Below are positions 26,252-34,037 of a DNA stretch of 64,000 nt, piece by piece. Numbering within the stretch: position 1 is the stretch's first letter; every line of letters starts with the position of its first letter. Below the pieces are notes generated by a model. The model was given only the letters and a program-made list of their open reading frames with translations, did not search any database and was not told the origin of the DNA. The DNA is taken from positions 53,881 to 117,880 of the forward strand of contig NZ_BMKA01000007.1 of assembly GCF_014643735.1 (NCBI RefSeq), written 5' to 3'. Made by a program: the position numbers and the translations under genes. This stretch comes from Neptunicoccus cionae (lineage in GTDB: Bacteria > Pseudomonadota > Alphaproteobacteria > Rhodobacterales > Rhodobacteraceae).

Positions 26252-26350
26252 AGTTGTAAAAAACGCTTTGTGATTTCCAAAAGTCGTGGCACGATTCTGG
26301 TGCGGGGTTCAAAACAACTCACGCGTGAAACAATCAGAAAGGAGGTGCCA

Positions 26351-26407
26351 ATGATTATTGGGAAACAGGAGCAGCTGGTGAAGGTTAAAAGCGAGGTGAG
26401 CGTCTAG
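26351..26407 (+). CDS. 18-codon small ORF (leader peptide or microprotein)
   Basis: ATG at 26351 with an excellent ribosome binding site (AAAGGAGGTG, 3 bases before the start), reading MIIGKQEQLVKVKSEVSV and stopping at TAG 26405-26407. It resembles nothing I recognise. The strength of the ribosome binding site and the terminator about 75 bases further on argue that it is expressed as its own short transcript, either as a microprotein or as a decoy ORF within a regulatory RNA. Confidence 0.45.
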   Translation: MIIGKQEQLVKVKSEVSV

Positions 26408-26479
26408 AGGGCAGCCCTTCTATACACCCATCCGGTTTCAAGATTTTCCAATCTTGCTTGCCACCTCCAACTCTCGAGG

Positions 26480-26511
26480 AGAGCCCTGCCAGTGCTTCGG
26501 CAGGGCTCTTT
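26480..26511 (+). terminator. rho-independent terminator of the small transcription unit
   Basis: AGAGCCCTGCC and GGCAGGGCTCT form a perfect 11-pair stem with loop AGTGCTTC, followed by TTT. It may also serve the convergent sigma factor gene ending at 26534, because the complementary strand reads as the same stem. Confidence 0.75.
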
Positions 26512-26533
26512 CCATTTCCGGCTTCTGGTGCAG

Positions 26534-26998
26534 TCAGAGATAATCGCGCAACTTGGATCGCGCGCGACTCATCCGTGACATAACGGTGCCGATGGGCAGC
26601 TCCAACTGCTCTGCCATATCCGAATAGGACAGGCCCGCATCCACGCGCAACCGCATCACGGTCCGGTATTCTTCCGGCAACCTGCCGATTGCAGCGAGGG
26701 TCTGGGCGCAGGCCAAAGCGCCATAAACATCCGCATTCTCATCTTCAGGGTCCTGATCGTCGATCGGCACATGAGACGGCGCACGTCCTTTCTTACGGGT
26801 CTGGTCCAGAAACAGGTTACGCAAAATCACCGCCATATAACGGCGCGGGTGTTCCACATCGGACAGGCAGGTTTCGCGGCTGAGGATATGCAGCACAACG
26901 TCTTGGACCAGATCTTCCGCCTGATCGCGGTTGCGGGTCAGGTGGTGGGCGTAAACAAGGAGATCTTCAAGATGGTCAAACAGTTTATCGCGGTTCAT
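26534..26998 (-). CDS. ECF-type RNA polymerase sigma factor
   Basis: 154 residues with the two sigma regions only. Region 2 is ARNRDQAEDLVQDVVL-like (HHLTRNRDQAEDLVQDV, then RYMAVILRNLFLDQTRKK); region 4 is LPEEYRTVMRLRVDAGLSYSDMAEQLELPIGTVMSRMSRARSKL with a clear helix-turn-helix. No anti-sigma gene with membrane or zinc motifs is adjacent. The gene is divergent from an EF-hand protein whose upstream region contains an ECF-like promoter (27132-27157), so that gene is a likely target. A GGAACCC sequence on the minus strand near 27064 could be part of its own promoter. Confidence 0.88.
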   Translation of the reverse strand: MNRDKLFDHLEDLLVYAHHLTRNRDQAEDLVQDVVLHILSRETCLSDVEHPRRYMAVILRNLFLDQTRKKGRAPSHVPIDDQDPEDENADVYGALACAQTLAAIGRLPEEYRTVMRLRVDAGLSYSDMAEQLELPIGTVMSRMSRARSKLRDYL

Positions 26999-27131
26999 GG
27001 CGCGGCTCCGATTGGTTAATTGCCCCCTTTAGCTACGTGGTTTTGCGACAATGTCGTTAGGAGGGTTCCCGCCCACGGCCAAATACTGCCAATCGGTCTT
27101 GGCTGTTTTCTGCCACCCTGAATTGAGCGTG

Positions 27132-27157
27132 GGAATAAACCACCCCCGGATTTCGTC
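27132..27157 (+). promoter_or_regulatory. ECF-type promoter candidate for the EF-hand gene
   Basis: GGAATAAAC (27132-27140) and CGTC (27154-27157) are spaced like -35 and -10 elements recognised by many ECF sigma factors. The start codon lies about 58 bases further on. The divergent neighbour encodes an ECF sigma factor. Confidence 0.5.
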
Positions 27158-27215
27158 CTTGTCTGTAGAGAGCGCAATCCGCGTCTCTCGTCGAAAACGA
27201 ACAGGAGTTATACCT

Positions 27216-27458
27216 ATGCGTAAAACAACAATGACCTTCGCCGCGATCCTTGCCACTGCTTCCATTGCGCAAGCTTCCAATATGGCCGAAATGGATGCCA
27301 ACGCCGATGGCGCCCTGAGCGTGGAAGAATTCACTGCTGGTCATGAAGGTGTTGATCCGGCTGTATTTACCGAAGTGGATACAAACAAAGACGGGCTGAT
27401 TGACCCGTCGGAGTATGACGCCGCGACAGCAGAAGACGGCGTTTTGGCGGAAAGCTGA
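27216..27458 (+). CDS. secreted EF-hand calcium-binding protein
   Basis: 80 residues from the ATG at 27216, preceded by ACAGGAG. Residues 1-20 form a signal peptide ending in IAQA. Two EF-hand loops follow: DANADGALSVEE (27-38) and DTNKDGLIDPSE (55-66), both with acidic residues at positions 1, 3, 5 and 12. It should be a small periplasmic calcium-binding protein. The frame continues upstream to 27051 but without signal-peptide logic. It is divergent from an ECF sigma factor and probably its target. A terminator shared with the next gene follows. Confidence 0.82.
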   Translation: MRKTTMTFAAILATASIAQASNMAEMDANADGALSVEEFTAGHEGVDPAVFTEVDTNKDGLIDPSEYDAATAEDGVLAES

Positions 27459-27473
27459 TCGCACACAAAAAAA

Positions 27474-27495
27474 GGCCGGTCCATCAGGACCGGCC
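27474..27495. terminator. bidirectional terminator between convergent genes
   Basis: GGCCGGTCC-ATCA-GGACCGGCC is a perfect 9-pair hairpin, preceded by AAAAAAA and followed by CTATTTTT, so it has a U-run in both directions and serves the EF-hand gene and the gene at 27520-27870. Confidence 0.85.
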
Positions 27496-27519
27496 CTATT
27501 TTTACAAGGTCGCTAAATA

Positions 27520-27870
27520 TTAGCGAAGTGTTTCTTTAAGATACTCGGAGCGTGTCATCTCATCTTGGGTGCGGCCGTTCACACGCTCGAACTCGGTGCC
27601 GTAATTGCGAGACACATCTTCGTCTTCAGTGCCAGGAGTAACGGCCTTATAACGCTCGTTGTTCTGGATTTTCGCTGATGTGTCGTTCAGCTTTTGATCC
27701 GGTGTCACAGCGTCGTAACGCGCGTTGTCGTCAATTTGCACACCGGTGTCATTCAGAGTTGTCTCTGGTGTTACGGCGTCATAGCGTTCATTGTCTTTGT
27801 TGTCTGCGTGTGCGGCGGTCACGGATGCCATGATTGCTGCAGCTGCTGTTGTTGTAATAAGAGTTTTCAT
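27520..27870 (-). CDS. small secreted protein with three 22-residue repeats
   Basis: 116 residues. Residues 1-22 are a signal peptide (MKTLITTTAAAAIMASVTAA, cleavage near HADN). The mature part contains RYDAVTP at 29-35 and 51-57 and RYKAVTP at 73-79, an exact 22-residue period, each unit continuing with LNDT-like residues and an acidic stretch. The C-terminal 35 residues are charged. I do not recognise a family; a periplasmic or surface repeat protein is the most that can be said. It shares a bidirectional terminator with the EF-hand gene. Confidence 0.7.
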   Translation of the reverse strand: MKTLITTTAAAAIMASVTAAHADNKDNERYDAVTPETTLNDTGVQIDDNARYDAVTPDQKLNDTSAKIQNNERYKAVTPGTEDEDVSRNYGTEFERVNGRTQDEMTRSEYLKETLR

Positions 27871-28024
27871 GTCTCGTTCCTTTCGTTTCCGTCTTGCGAT
27901 GGATTACATGTAGGAGCGATCGGGGGACGGGACCACACACGGTTGTTATCAATATAGTGATGACGGTTTATGGAACCAAAGTCGGCTTAAAGCGTAGCAA
28001 ATCAAAGGGAAGGCTGGTTCTGAA

Positions 28025-28438
28025 ATGTACGTAACTGATAGCATATCAATCGAGGAATGGGAACTCACAGAAAGCTTTCATCGTGCATCGGGGCCGGGCG
28101 GGCAACATGTCAACAAAACCTCCAGCGCTGTGGAGTTGCGATTTGAGGCAGAGAGATCCCCGAACCTGACAGGAGCCGTTAAGGCGCGGTTAAAGCGATT
28201 GGCCGGGCGCCGCTGGACAAAGGACGGCGCGGTGATCGTCACATCTGAATCCCACCGCAGCCAGCAAATGAACCGCGATGATGCACGGGAGAAACTGGCG
28301 GAGCTGATCCGTAAAGCGACAGAAGTCCCCAAACGCCGTATTAAGACCCGCCCTACGCTTGGCAGCAAGCGTCGCCGACTGGAAGGGAAAAAACAAAGGG
28401 GTGCGGTGAAAAAACTGCGCGGTAAGGTGGATGAGTAA
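28025..28438 (+). CDS. arfB: alternative ribosome-rescue factor ArfB (YaeJ-like peptidyl-tRNA hydrolase)
   Basis: 137 residues. The release-factor motif SGPGGQHVNKTSSAVELRF (residues about 22-40) contains the catalytic GGQ, and the basic tail from about residue 100 (KRRIKTRPTLGSKRRRLEGKKQRGA) is the part that enters the empty mRNA channel. It releases peptides from ribosomes stalled without a stop codon. The protein lacks the codon-recognition domains of RF1/RF2. It complements trans-translation (smpB, 21355). A GGAAC...CGTA pattern upstream near 27974 might be a general-stress promoter but is weak. Confidence 0.9.
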   Translation: MYVTDSISIEEWELTESFHRASGPGGQHVNKTSSAVELRFEAERSPNLTGAVKARLKRLAGRRWTKDGAVIVTSESHRSQQMNRDDAREKLAELIRKATEVPKRRIKTRPTLGSKRRRLEGKKQRGAVKKLRGKVDE

Positions 28439-28453
28439 TCCCGCTGCTGGCGC

Positions 28454-29746
28454 TTAGACCACCACTTCCATTTCCGTTTGATCCCCGACGCCAAAGACCC
28501 GCTTGTAACGCGCGATCTCATCCGCAGGCCCCATCGCTTTGCGTGGGTTATCCGACAGCTTCACAGTCGGGCGCCCGTTGGCGGAAACCGCCTTACACAC
28601 CAGCGAAAACGGGGCCAGCGCGTCATCAGGCACAAGGCCGCGGAAGTCGTTGGTCAACATGGTGCCCCAGCCAAAACCGACCCGCACCCGACCGGTGAAC
28701 TGGTTTGCCAGTTCGATAATCTTGCGATCGTCCAACCCGTCGGAAAAAATGATCCGCTTCTCGCGCGGGTCTTGTCCACGGGATTTCCACCAGTTGATTG
28801 CCATCTCTGCGCCGGTGGCCGGATCGCCGCTGTCAATGCGGATGCCGGTCCATTTGTCGAGCCATTCCGGCGCACGCTCTAGGAAACCTTCGGTGCCATA
28901 GGTGTCGGGCAGCATGATCAGCAAGTTGCTGTCGTGTTCTTCCTGCCAGTCTGCAAGCACCTGATAGGGGGCCTGTGCCAGTTCTTCGTCGCTGTCGGCC
29001 AGCGCGGAATAAACCATCGGCAGTTCATGGGCATTGGTCCCGATGGCCTCAACCTCGCGGCGCATGGCAATCAGGCAGTTAGATGTGCCGTTGAACCGAT
29101 CGCCCAACCCTTCGTGCATGGCCTGAACACACCAGTCCTGCCACATAAATGAATGACGCCGCCGTGTCCCGAAGTCTGCCACGTTCAGGTTTTCCACCTC
29201 GCGCAGACGTTCGATCTTTTCCCAAAGCTTGGTCATGGCGCGGGCGTACAGCACCTGCAATTCAAACTTCCCCATCCCCTTTAGAACCGCGCGCGAGCGC
29301 AGTTCCATCAGGATCGACAGGGCCGCGATTTCCCACAGCATGACCTCGGGCCAGGACCCTTCAAAGGTCAGCTCGTACTGTCCGTCTACTTTCTCTAGAT
29401 GATAGGCCGGCAATTGCAGCTTTTCAAACCACTCCATAAAATCGGATCGGAACATCTGGCGCTTGCCATAGAACATGTTGCCCCGCAGCCAGGTGCTTTC
29501 GCCCCGTGACAACCGAAGGGAGCGCACATGATCCAACTGTTCGCGCAGCACGCCTTCATCGACGATATCCGCCAGCCGTATGGTCTTGGTCCGGTTGATC
29601 AGGCTGAAGGTCACTTGCGCGTCCGGTTTGTTGCGAAACACCGACTGGCACATCAGTAGTTTGTAAAAATCCGTATCGATAAGCGAGCGGACGATCGGGT
29701 CGATCTTCCATTTGTGGTTATAAACTCGGGTGGCGATATCGACCAT
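28454..29746 (-). CDS. pncB: nicotinate phosphoribosyltransferase
   Basis: 430 residues. MCQSVFRNKPDAQVTFSLINRT at the N-terminus, LTFEGSWPEVMLWEIAALS, RRRHSFMWQDW with the phosphorylated-histidine region, and IRIDSGDPA plus FSDGLDDRKII in the C-terminal phosphate-binding part match the family. It converts nicotinate and PRPP to nicotinate mononucleotide in the Preiss-Handler NAD salvage route. It follows pncA on the same strand (108 bases between), so nicotinamide is turned to nicotinate and then recaptured by one transcription unit. Confidence 0.93.
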   Translation of the reverse strand: MVDIATRVYNHKWKIDPIVRSLIDTDFYKLLMCQSVFRNKPDAQVTFSLINRTKTIRLADIVDEGVLREQLDHVRSLRLSRGESTWLRGNMFYGKRQMFRSDFMEWFEKLQLPAYHLEKVDGQYELTFEGSWPEVMLWEIAALSILMELRSRAVLKGMGKFELQVLYARAMTKLWEKIERLREVENLNVADFGTRRRHSFMWQDWCVQAMHEGLGDRFNGTSNCLIAMRREVEAIGTNAHELPMVYSALADSDEELAQAPYQVLADWQEEHDSNLLIMLPDTYGTEGFLERAPEWLDKWTGIRIDSGDPATGAEMAINWWKSRGQDPREKRIIFSDGLDDRKIIELANQFTGRVRVGFGWGTMLTNDFRGLVPDDALAPFSLVCKAVSANGRPTVKLSDNPRKAMGPADEIARYKRVFGVGDQTEMEVVV

Positions 29747-29836
29747 AGTGCAGGCTCCGGTTGTCCGAACTGTGTTAGAACAGGGGTTTGGCGGCTTGTC
29801 CAGCCTGTCGGGGGTGGTGGGGTGAGGGGTGGTGTT

Positions 29837-29854
29837 ACCGGGCTGAAGCCCGGT
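29837..29854. repeat. REP-like hairpin ACCGGGC-TGAA-GCCCGGT
   Basis: A perfect 7-8 base stem with a tight loop lies directly after the pncA stop. Short palindromes of this kind are often scattered between genes in this group of bacteria; only one copy is seen here. It could also end or attenuate pncA transcription. Confidence 0.45.
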
Positions 29855-30463
29855 CTACTTTAGGATTACGCCGAGGCTGTCCATTTCTTCCAGCGCCACC
29901 GCCAGCGAGCCGTCCATGTCGATGGCGCGGCAGGCCTCTTGGATCACAGTCACCTGAAAGCCCAGCTTGATCGCGTCGACCGCTGAAAACCGCACGCAGA
30001 AATCTGTGGCCAGACCGACCATCACCAGCTTGGTTATCTTGCGTTCCCGCAAATAGCCTTCCAAACCAGTCGGGGTTTCGTGGTCGTTCTCAAAAAATGC
30101 AGAGTAGCTGTCGATCTTGGGATTGAACCCTTTGCGGATGATCAAATCGGATGTGTCGGTGTTCAACCCGCTTTTAAACGCAGCCCCCGCCGTCCCCTGC
30201 ACACAGTGGCGCGGCCACAGAACCTGCGGACCGTAGGGCATTTCCGTCATGGAGAACGGTTCGGCACCGTCGTGATTATCCGCAAACGAACTGTGGTTCG
30301 ACGGATGCCAGTCCTGTGTCAGGATGCGCACGGGATAGTCGTCTTGCAAGGCGTTCACCGTCTCGACAATCTGGTCGCCCCCTTCCACAGCAAGGCTTCC
30401 GCCCGGACAGAAATCATTCTGTATGTCGATCATGATCAAAGCGGTGCTTGTGGCCTGTGGCAT
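29855..30463 (-). CDS. pncA: nicotinamidase/pyrazinamidase
   Basis: 202 residues. The catalytic triad is visible: Asp in [18 protein letters not shown], Lys in the region [16 protein letters not shown], and the cysteine in [18 protein letters not shown]. The metal site near DWHPSNH (Asp, His, His) is complete. It deamidates nicotinamide to nicotinate and is followed by pncB. It is divergent from trhO with 95 bases in between. Confidence 0.93.
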   Translation of the reverse strand: MPQATSTALIMIDIQNDFCPGGSLAVEGGDQIVETVNALQDDYPVRILTQDWHPSNHSSFADNHDGAEPFSMTEMPYGPQVLWPRHCVQGTAGAAFKSGLNTDTSDLIIRKGFNPKIDSYSAFFENDHETPTGLEGYLRERKITKLVMVGLATDFCVRFSAVDAIKLGFQVTVIQEACRAIDMDGSLAVALEEMDSLGVILK

Positions 30464-30558
30464 GGTGTTCTCCCTGTTATCCCGAATTTATGTGGTGCAG
30501 GGGGCGCTTCGTCAACCGTGCTGCTTTGCCACTGGAATTTCCTGCCAGACAAGGCTAT

Positions 30559-31476
30559 ATGCGCGCCATGTCAAAGATCGTTGTCGCAGCCCTGTACCAC
30601 TTTACCCGTTTTGAGGATCACACATCCTTGCAAGCGCCGCTTCAGGCCGTCTGCGATGCGGGTGGCGTGAAGGGATCGCTGCTGCTGGCCTTTGAGGGGA
30701 TCAACGGCACGATCGCAGGGCCACGCGCCGGAATTGACGCTGCGCTCGCTCATATCCGCGGCTTGCCTGGCTGTGCGGATTTTGAGCACAAGGAAAGCTA
30801 TGCCTCGGAAATGCCCTTCCTGCGCATGAAGGTGAAGCTGAAAAAAGAGATCGTCACAATGGGCCAGCCCGATGTGGACCCTACGGCCAATGTAGGCAAC
30901 TACGTTGAGGCACAGGACTGGAACGATCTGATTACCCGTGACGATGTTGTGGTGATCGACACCCGCAACGATTACGAAGTGGCCATCGGCACCTTTGAAG
31001 GCGCGGTTGATCCGCAAACCAAATCGTTCGGTGAATTTCCCGCGTGGTGGGATGAAAACAAGGACCGCTTCCACAATAAGAAAGTCGCCATGTTCTGCAC
31101 CGGCGGTATCCGCTGTGAAAAATCCACTAACTTCCTGCTGAATGAAGGCGTCGAGGACGTTTACCACCTAAAGGGCGGTATCCTGAAATACCTTGAAAAT
31201 GTGCCGGAACAGGAAAGCACTTGGAACGGCGAGTGCTTTGTCTTTGATAGCCGCGTTTCGGTGAAACACGGGTTGGAAGAAGGCAAATACGAACTGTGTT
31301 ACGCCTGCCGGATGCCGCTTGCGCCGGAAGATTTCGCACGACCCGAATATGAAAAAGGCGTCTCCTGCCACCAGTGCATCGACAGCCATTCAGAAGAACG
31401 CAAAGAACGCTTTCGCGAACGTCAGAAACAGGTGGCTCTGGCCGAAAAACGCGGCAAGCAACACATCGGCTCCTGA
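30559..31476 (+). CDS. trhO: tRNA uridine(34) hydroxylase (rhodanese-type TrhO)
   Basis: 305 residues from the ATG at 30559, chosen because AAGG lies four bases upstream; an ATG three codons later is possible. An N-terminal domain ([23 protein letters not shown]) precedes a rhodanese domain with the active-site loop [11 protein letters not shown]. The C-terminus carries a zinc-type cysteine set ([14 protein letters not shown]). TrhO forms 5-hydroxyuridine at the wobble position of tRNA. The family used to be annotated only as rhodanese-like. Confidence 0.88.
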   Translation: MRAMSKIVVAALYHFTRFEDHTSLQAPLQAVCDAGGVKGSLLLAFEGINGTIAGPRAGIDAALAHIRGLPGCADFEHKESYASEMPFLRMKVKLKKEIVTMGQPDVDPTANVGNYVEAQDWNDLITRDDVVVIDTRNDYEVAIGTFEGAVDPQTKSFGEFPAWWDENKDRFHNKKVAMFCTGGIRCEKSTNFLLNEGVEDVYHLKGGILKYLENVPEQESTWNGECFVFDSRVSVKHGLEEGKYELCYACRMPLAPEDFARPEYEKGVSCHQCIDSHSEERKERFRERQKQVALAEKRGKQHIGS

Positions 31477-31507
31477 ACTACCACCGGCTTCAATGTTCCA
31501 AAAATAC

Positions 31508-32761
31508 TCAACCCGCCGGTGACGCCGCGCGCAGCTTCAGCGGTATTTCCTTTACCGGCAGATGCACAATCGCGGAAAACGCACCGACTCCGATGCCAAC
31601 CCACCAGACCACGTTGTAATTGCCGTAAAGATCATACAGCGCGCCGCCCAGCCAGACGCCCAGAAATCCGCCTAACTGGTGGCTGAAGAAGATGATTCCG
31701 TAGAGCGTCCCCATATAGCGCATCCCGTAGATATGCCCCACCAACCCCGAGGTCAGAGGCACAGTCGCCAGCCACAACAGCCCCATCAGAAAACTGAACA
31801 GCAACACTGTCAGCGGAGTGATGGGCGTCAGGATGAACCACGCCGCCAGCAAGGTACGACCGATGTAGATGTAGGTCAGCAGGTATTTCTTACTCAGCTT
31901 TTTGCCCAACAAACCCGCGGTAATCGTCCCGATAATATTGGCCAGTCCGATCACCCCGATCGACACCGCCCCGAGCGCAGAGGTGCTGGTGATCCCCATA
32001 CCGGCAAGCAGGCTGTCCTGCCCGATTGGACCGCACATCTCGGTTACGAAGGCGGGGAAGTGGGCCGTGATAAAGGCCAGTTGAAAGCCGCAAGAAAAGA
32101 ACCCCAGAAAGATCAGGGTATAGGACGGATCCTTGAACGCTTTGAGCAGGATTTGGGACATGGTCTCTTCCAGCTCTGCGGTGCCGGCGGCTTCGGGCGC
32201 GCGCAGCATGGGCAGCAGTAAAAGCACCATCATAATGATCGCGGCAAAGATTACAAAGACCTGTGACCAGTTCATATAGGCCAGCAGGATCGCGGCAAGT
32301 GGCGGGCCAATAACCTGACCAAGCGATCCCGCCGCCGTTCCGATCCCAAGCGTAAGGGAACGGTTCTCATCGCTCGCCGCCCGTCCGATGACCGCCAGAA
32401 TGACACCAAAGCCAGTGCCTGCGATACCAAACCCGATGATGATTTCATAAAGCTGATGTGCCCCCGGCGTGGTGGCCGTACTGCTTAGCAACAATCCGGC
32501 AGCGTAACACAATACCCCTAGGAAGATGGCTTTGCGGTCGCCGAACTTTTCTGCGATTGCGCCGAATATGGGCTGCCCTATGCCCCATGCAAGGTTCTGG
32601 ATGGCAATGGCCATGGAAAACTCGGACCGCAACCAGCCGAATTCCGTCGCGATGGGGATCTGGAACACGCCGAAACTGGCGCGCAGGGAGAAACCGGTCA
32701 TCAGGATCAAACACCCCGCAATCAGGATCGGAGTGAAAAGCGGTTGTGATTGATGTTTCAT
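31508..32761 (-). CDS. MFS transporter
   Basis: 417 residues with twelve hydrophobic segments in two halves. The first cytoplasmic loop reads GAIAEKFGDRKAI, the MFS signature, and the mirrored loop in the second half is AGLLGKKLSKKY. The overall pattern, including GWLRSEFSMAIAIQNLAWG, fits the monocarboxylate/oxalate-formate exchanger branch. The substrate cannot be assigned; no catabolic genes flank it. It is convergent with trhO and divergent from zapE. Confidence 0.82.
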   Translation of the reverse strand: MKHQSQPLFTPILIAGCLILMTGFSLRASFGVFQIPIATEFGWLRSEFSMAIAIQNLAWGIGQPIFGAIAEKFGDRKAIFLGVLCYAAGLLLSSTATTPGAHQLYEIIIGFGIAGTGFGVILAVIGRAASDENRSLTLGIGTAAGSLGQVIGPPLAAILLAYMNWSQVFVIFAAIIMMVLLLLPMLRAPEAAGTAELEETMSQILLKAFKDPSYTLIFLGFFSCGFQLAFITAHFPAFVTEMCGPIGQDSLLAGMGITSTSALGAVSIGVIGLANIIGTITAGLLGKKLSKKYLLTYIYIGRTLLAAWFILTPITPLTVLLFSFLMGLLWLATVPLTSGLVGHIYGMRYMGTLYGIIFFSHQLGGFLGVWLGGALYDLYGNYNVVWWVGIGVGAFSAIVHLPVKEIPLKLRAASPAG

Positions 32762-32849
32762 GGGGATCCAAACTGCGTTGCGCAGCCCTTAACGGCTTGT
32801 TAGGGGTGACAGAGCAAAATCGACCAATCTGTGCAAGGGCAGAATTGTT

Positions 32850-33923
32850 ATGGGCAGCGTCACAGAAATTTATCAACAGCGGGTGACCAGCGGTGCCTTG
32901 CACGAGGATCCCGCACAAATCGCGGTGCTGAAACTGTTTGAAGGCGCAACTGCGCGGCTGTCGGCCACCCCTGCGAAAAAGGGTCTGCGCGGCCTGTTTT
33001 CCAAAGCGGTTGAACCGGTGCAGGGATTGTACCTCTACGGGGGTGTCGGGCGTGGCAAATCCATGTTGATGGACCTGTTTTTCGACAGTCTTGACGAACC
33101 CAAGAAGCGGCGCGTTCACTTTCATGCCTTTATGCAGGAAATCCACAACCTGATGCATGAGGCCCGCAAAAACGGGGTCGAAGACGCAATAGAGCCGGTG
33201 GCTGCCGATGTCATCAAATCCGCCCGCGTTCTGTGCTTTGATGAGATGCAGATCACCGACATCACCGATGCGATGATTGTTGGAAGATTGTTCGAAAAAC
33301 TGTTCGAGGCCGGTGTGTTAATCGTAACCACCTCTAACCGGCATCCCGATGATCTCTATAAAAACGGGCTGAACCGGAACCTGTTTCTGCCGTTTATTGA
33401 CCTGATCAAACAGCGGATGGAGGTTTACAACCTCGACAGTGAAACGGACCACCGACAAAACCGGCTTGAGGGGCATAAAACCTACTTCACGCCAATTGAT
33501 AACGCCGCAGAAATGGCGATCCAGCGGGTTTGGACGGATGTGGCGGGCAGCAAGGCAGAACCGTTGGTGCTGCACCATAAATCCCGCGAAATCCGGCTGC
33601 CTGCCTATCACAACGGCGTGGCCATGGCGACTTTCCGCGATCTGTGCGGCCAGCCGCTTGGCCCCGGAGATTATCTTACCATCGTTGAGGCAATCCGCGT
33701 ATTGATCCTCAAGGACATCCCACGACTGGGCCGTGCGAACAACAACGAGGCGAAAAGGTTTGTCACGCTGGTCGATGCCCTCTATGAGGCGCGAACCAAA
33801 CTGATCGCCAGTGCGGCAACCATACCGGAAAAGCTTTATGAAGAGGGCGAAGGCGCATTCGAATTTGAACGCACCGCCAGCCGTCTGCGCGAAATGATGA
33901 GTGCGGACTGGGGTAAGCCCTAA
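32850..33923 (+). CDS. zapE: cell division protein ZapE (AFG1-like ATPase)
   Basis: 357 residues. GLYLYGGVGRGKSMLMDLFF contains Walker A, VLCFDEMQITDITDAM Walker B, and VTTSNRHPDDLYKNGL the sensor motif of the AFG1/ZapE family. The C-terminal ERTASRLREMM end is also typical. In E. coli ZapE is a Z-ring-associated ATPase; mitochondrial AFG1 relatives help remove faulty respiratory subunits. The gene stands alone with its own start 89 bases from the divergent MFS gene. Confidence 0.92.
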   Translation: MGSVTEIYQQRVTSGALHEDPAQIAVLKLFEGATARLSATPAKKGLRGLFSKAVEPVQGLYLYGGVGRGKSMLMDLFFDSLDEPKKRRVHFHAFMQEIHNLMHEARKNGVEDAIEPVAADVIKSARVLCFDEMQITDITDAMIVGRLFEKLFEAGVLIVTTSNRHPDDLYKNGLNRNLFLPFIDLIKQRMEVYNLDSETDHRQNRLEGHKTYFTPIDNAAEMAIQRVWTDVAGSKAEPLVLHHKSREIRLPAYHNGVAMATFRDLCGQPLGPGDYLTIVEAIRVLILKDIPRLGRANNNEAKRFVTLVDALYEARTKLIASAATIPEKLYEEGEGAFEFERTASRLREMMSADWGKP

Positions 33924-34037
33924 CTCACGCAACCGTTTGATTGCTCTGTTCTGCTGATCGGGTAATGTAGCCCCTGTTGACGGGTGTCTGCGACCTGTGT
34001 CTTGATTGCCGGCTGCTGCCGCCTAAGGAATTCCTAA

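Larger units (their letters stand above)
26341..26511 (+). ncRNA. candidate small regulatory RNA with anti-Shine-Dalgarno motif
   Basis: The stretch carries a strong ribosome binding site (AAAGGAGGTG), an 18-codon ORF, a perfect hairpin CAAGATT-TTCC-AATCTTG (26439-26456), the single-stranded-looking motif CCACCTCC (26461-26468) and an intrinsic terminator (26480-26511). CACCTCC can pair with GGAGGTG of its own ribosome binding site (26341-26347) and with other mRNAs. Anti-Shine-Dalgarno small RNAs (CcsR/cuckoo type) are known in alphaproteobacteria; this one has a single copy of the motif. The 5' end is not mapped. Confidence 0.45.

Noticed and set aside
26287-26303. TGGCAC...GGTGC resembling a sigma-54 promoter upstream of the 18-codon ORF
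   Set aside because: The GG and GC dinucleotides are 12 bases apart instead of the required 10.
26324-26332. CGTGAAACA, a parS half-site
   Set aside because: Only a half-site (11 of 16 in the full frame); not distinguishable from chance.
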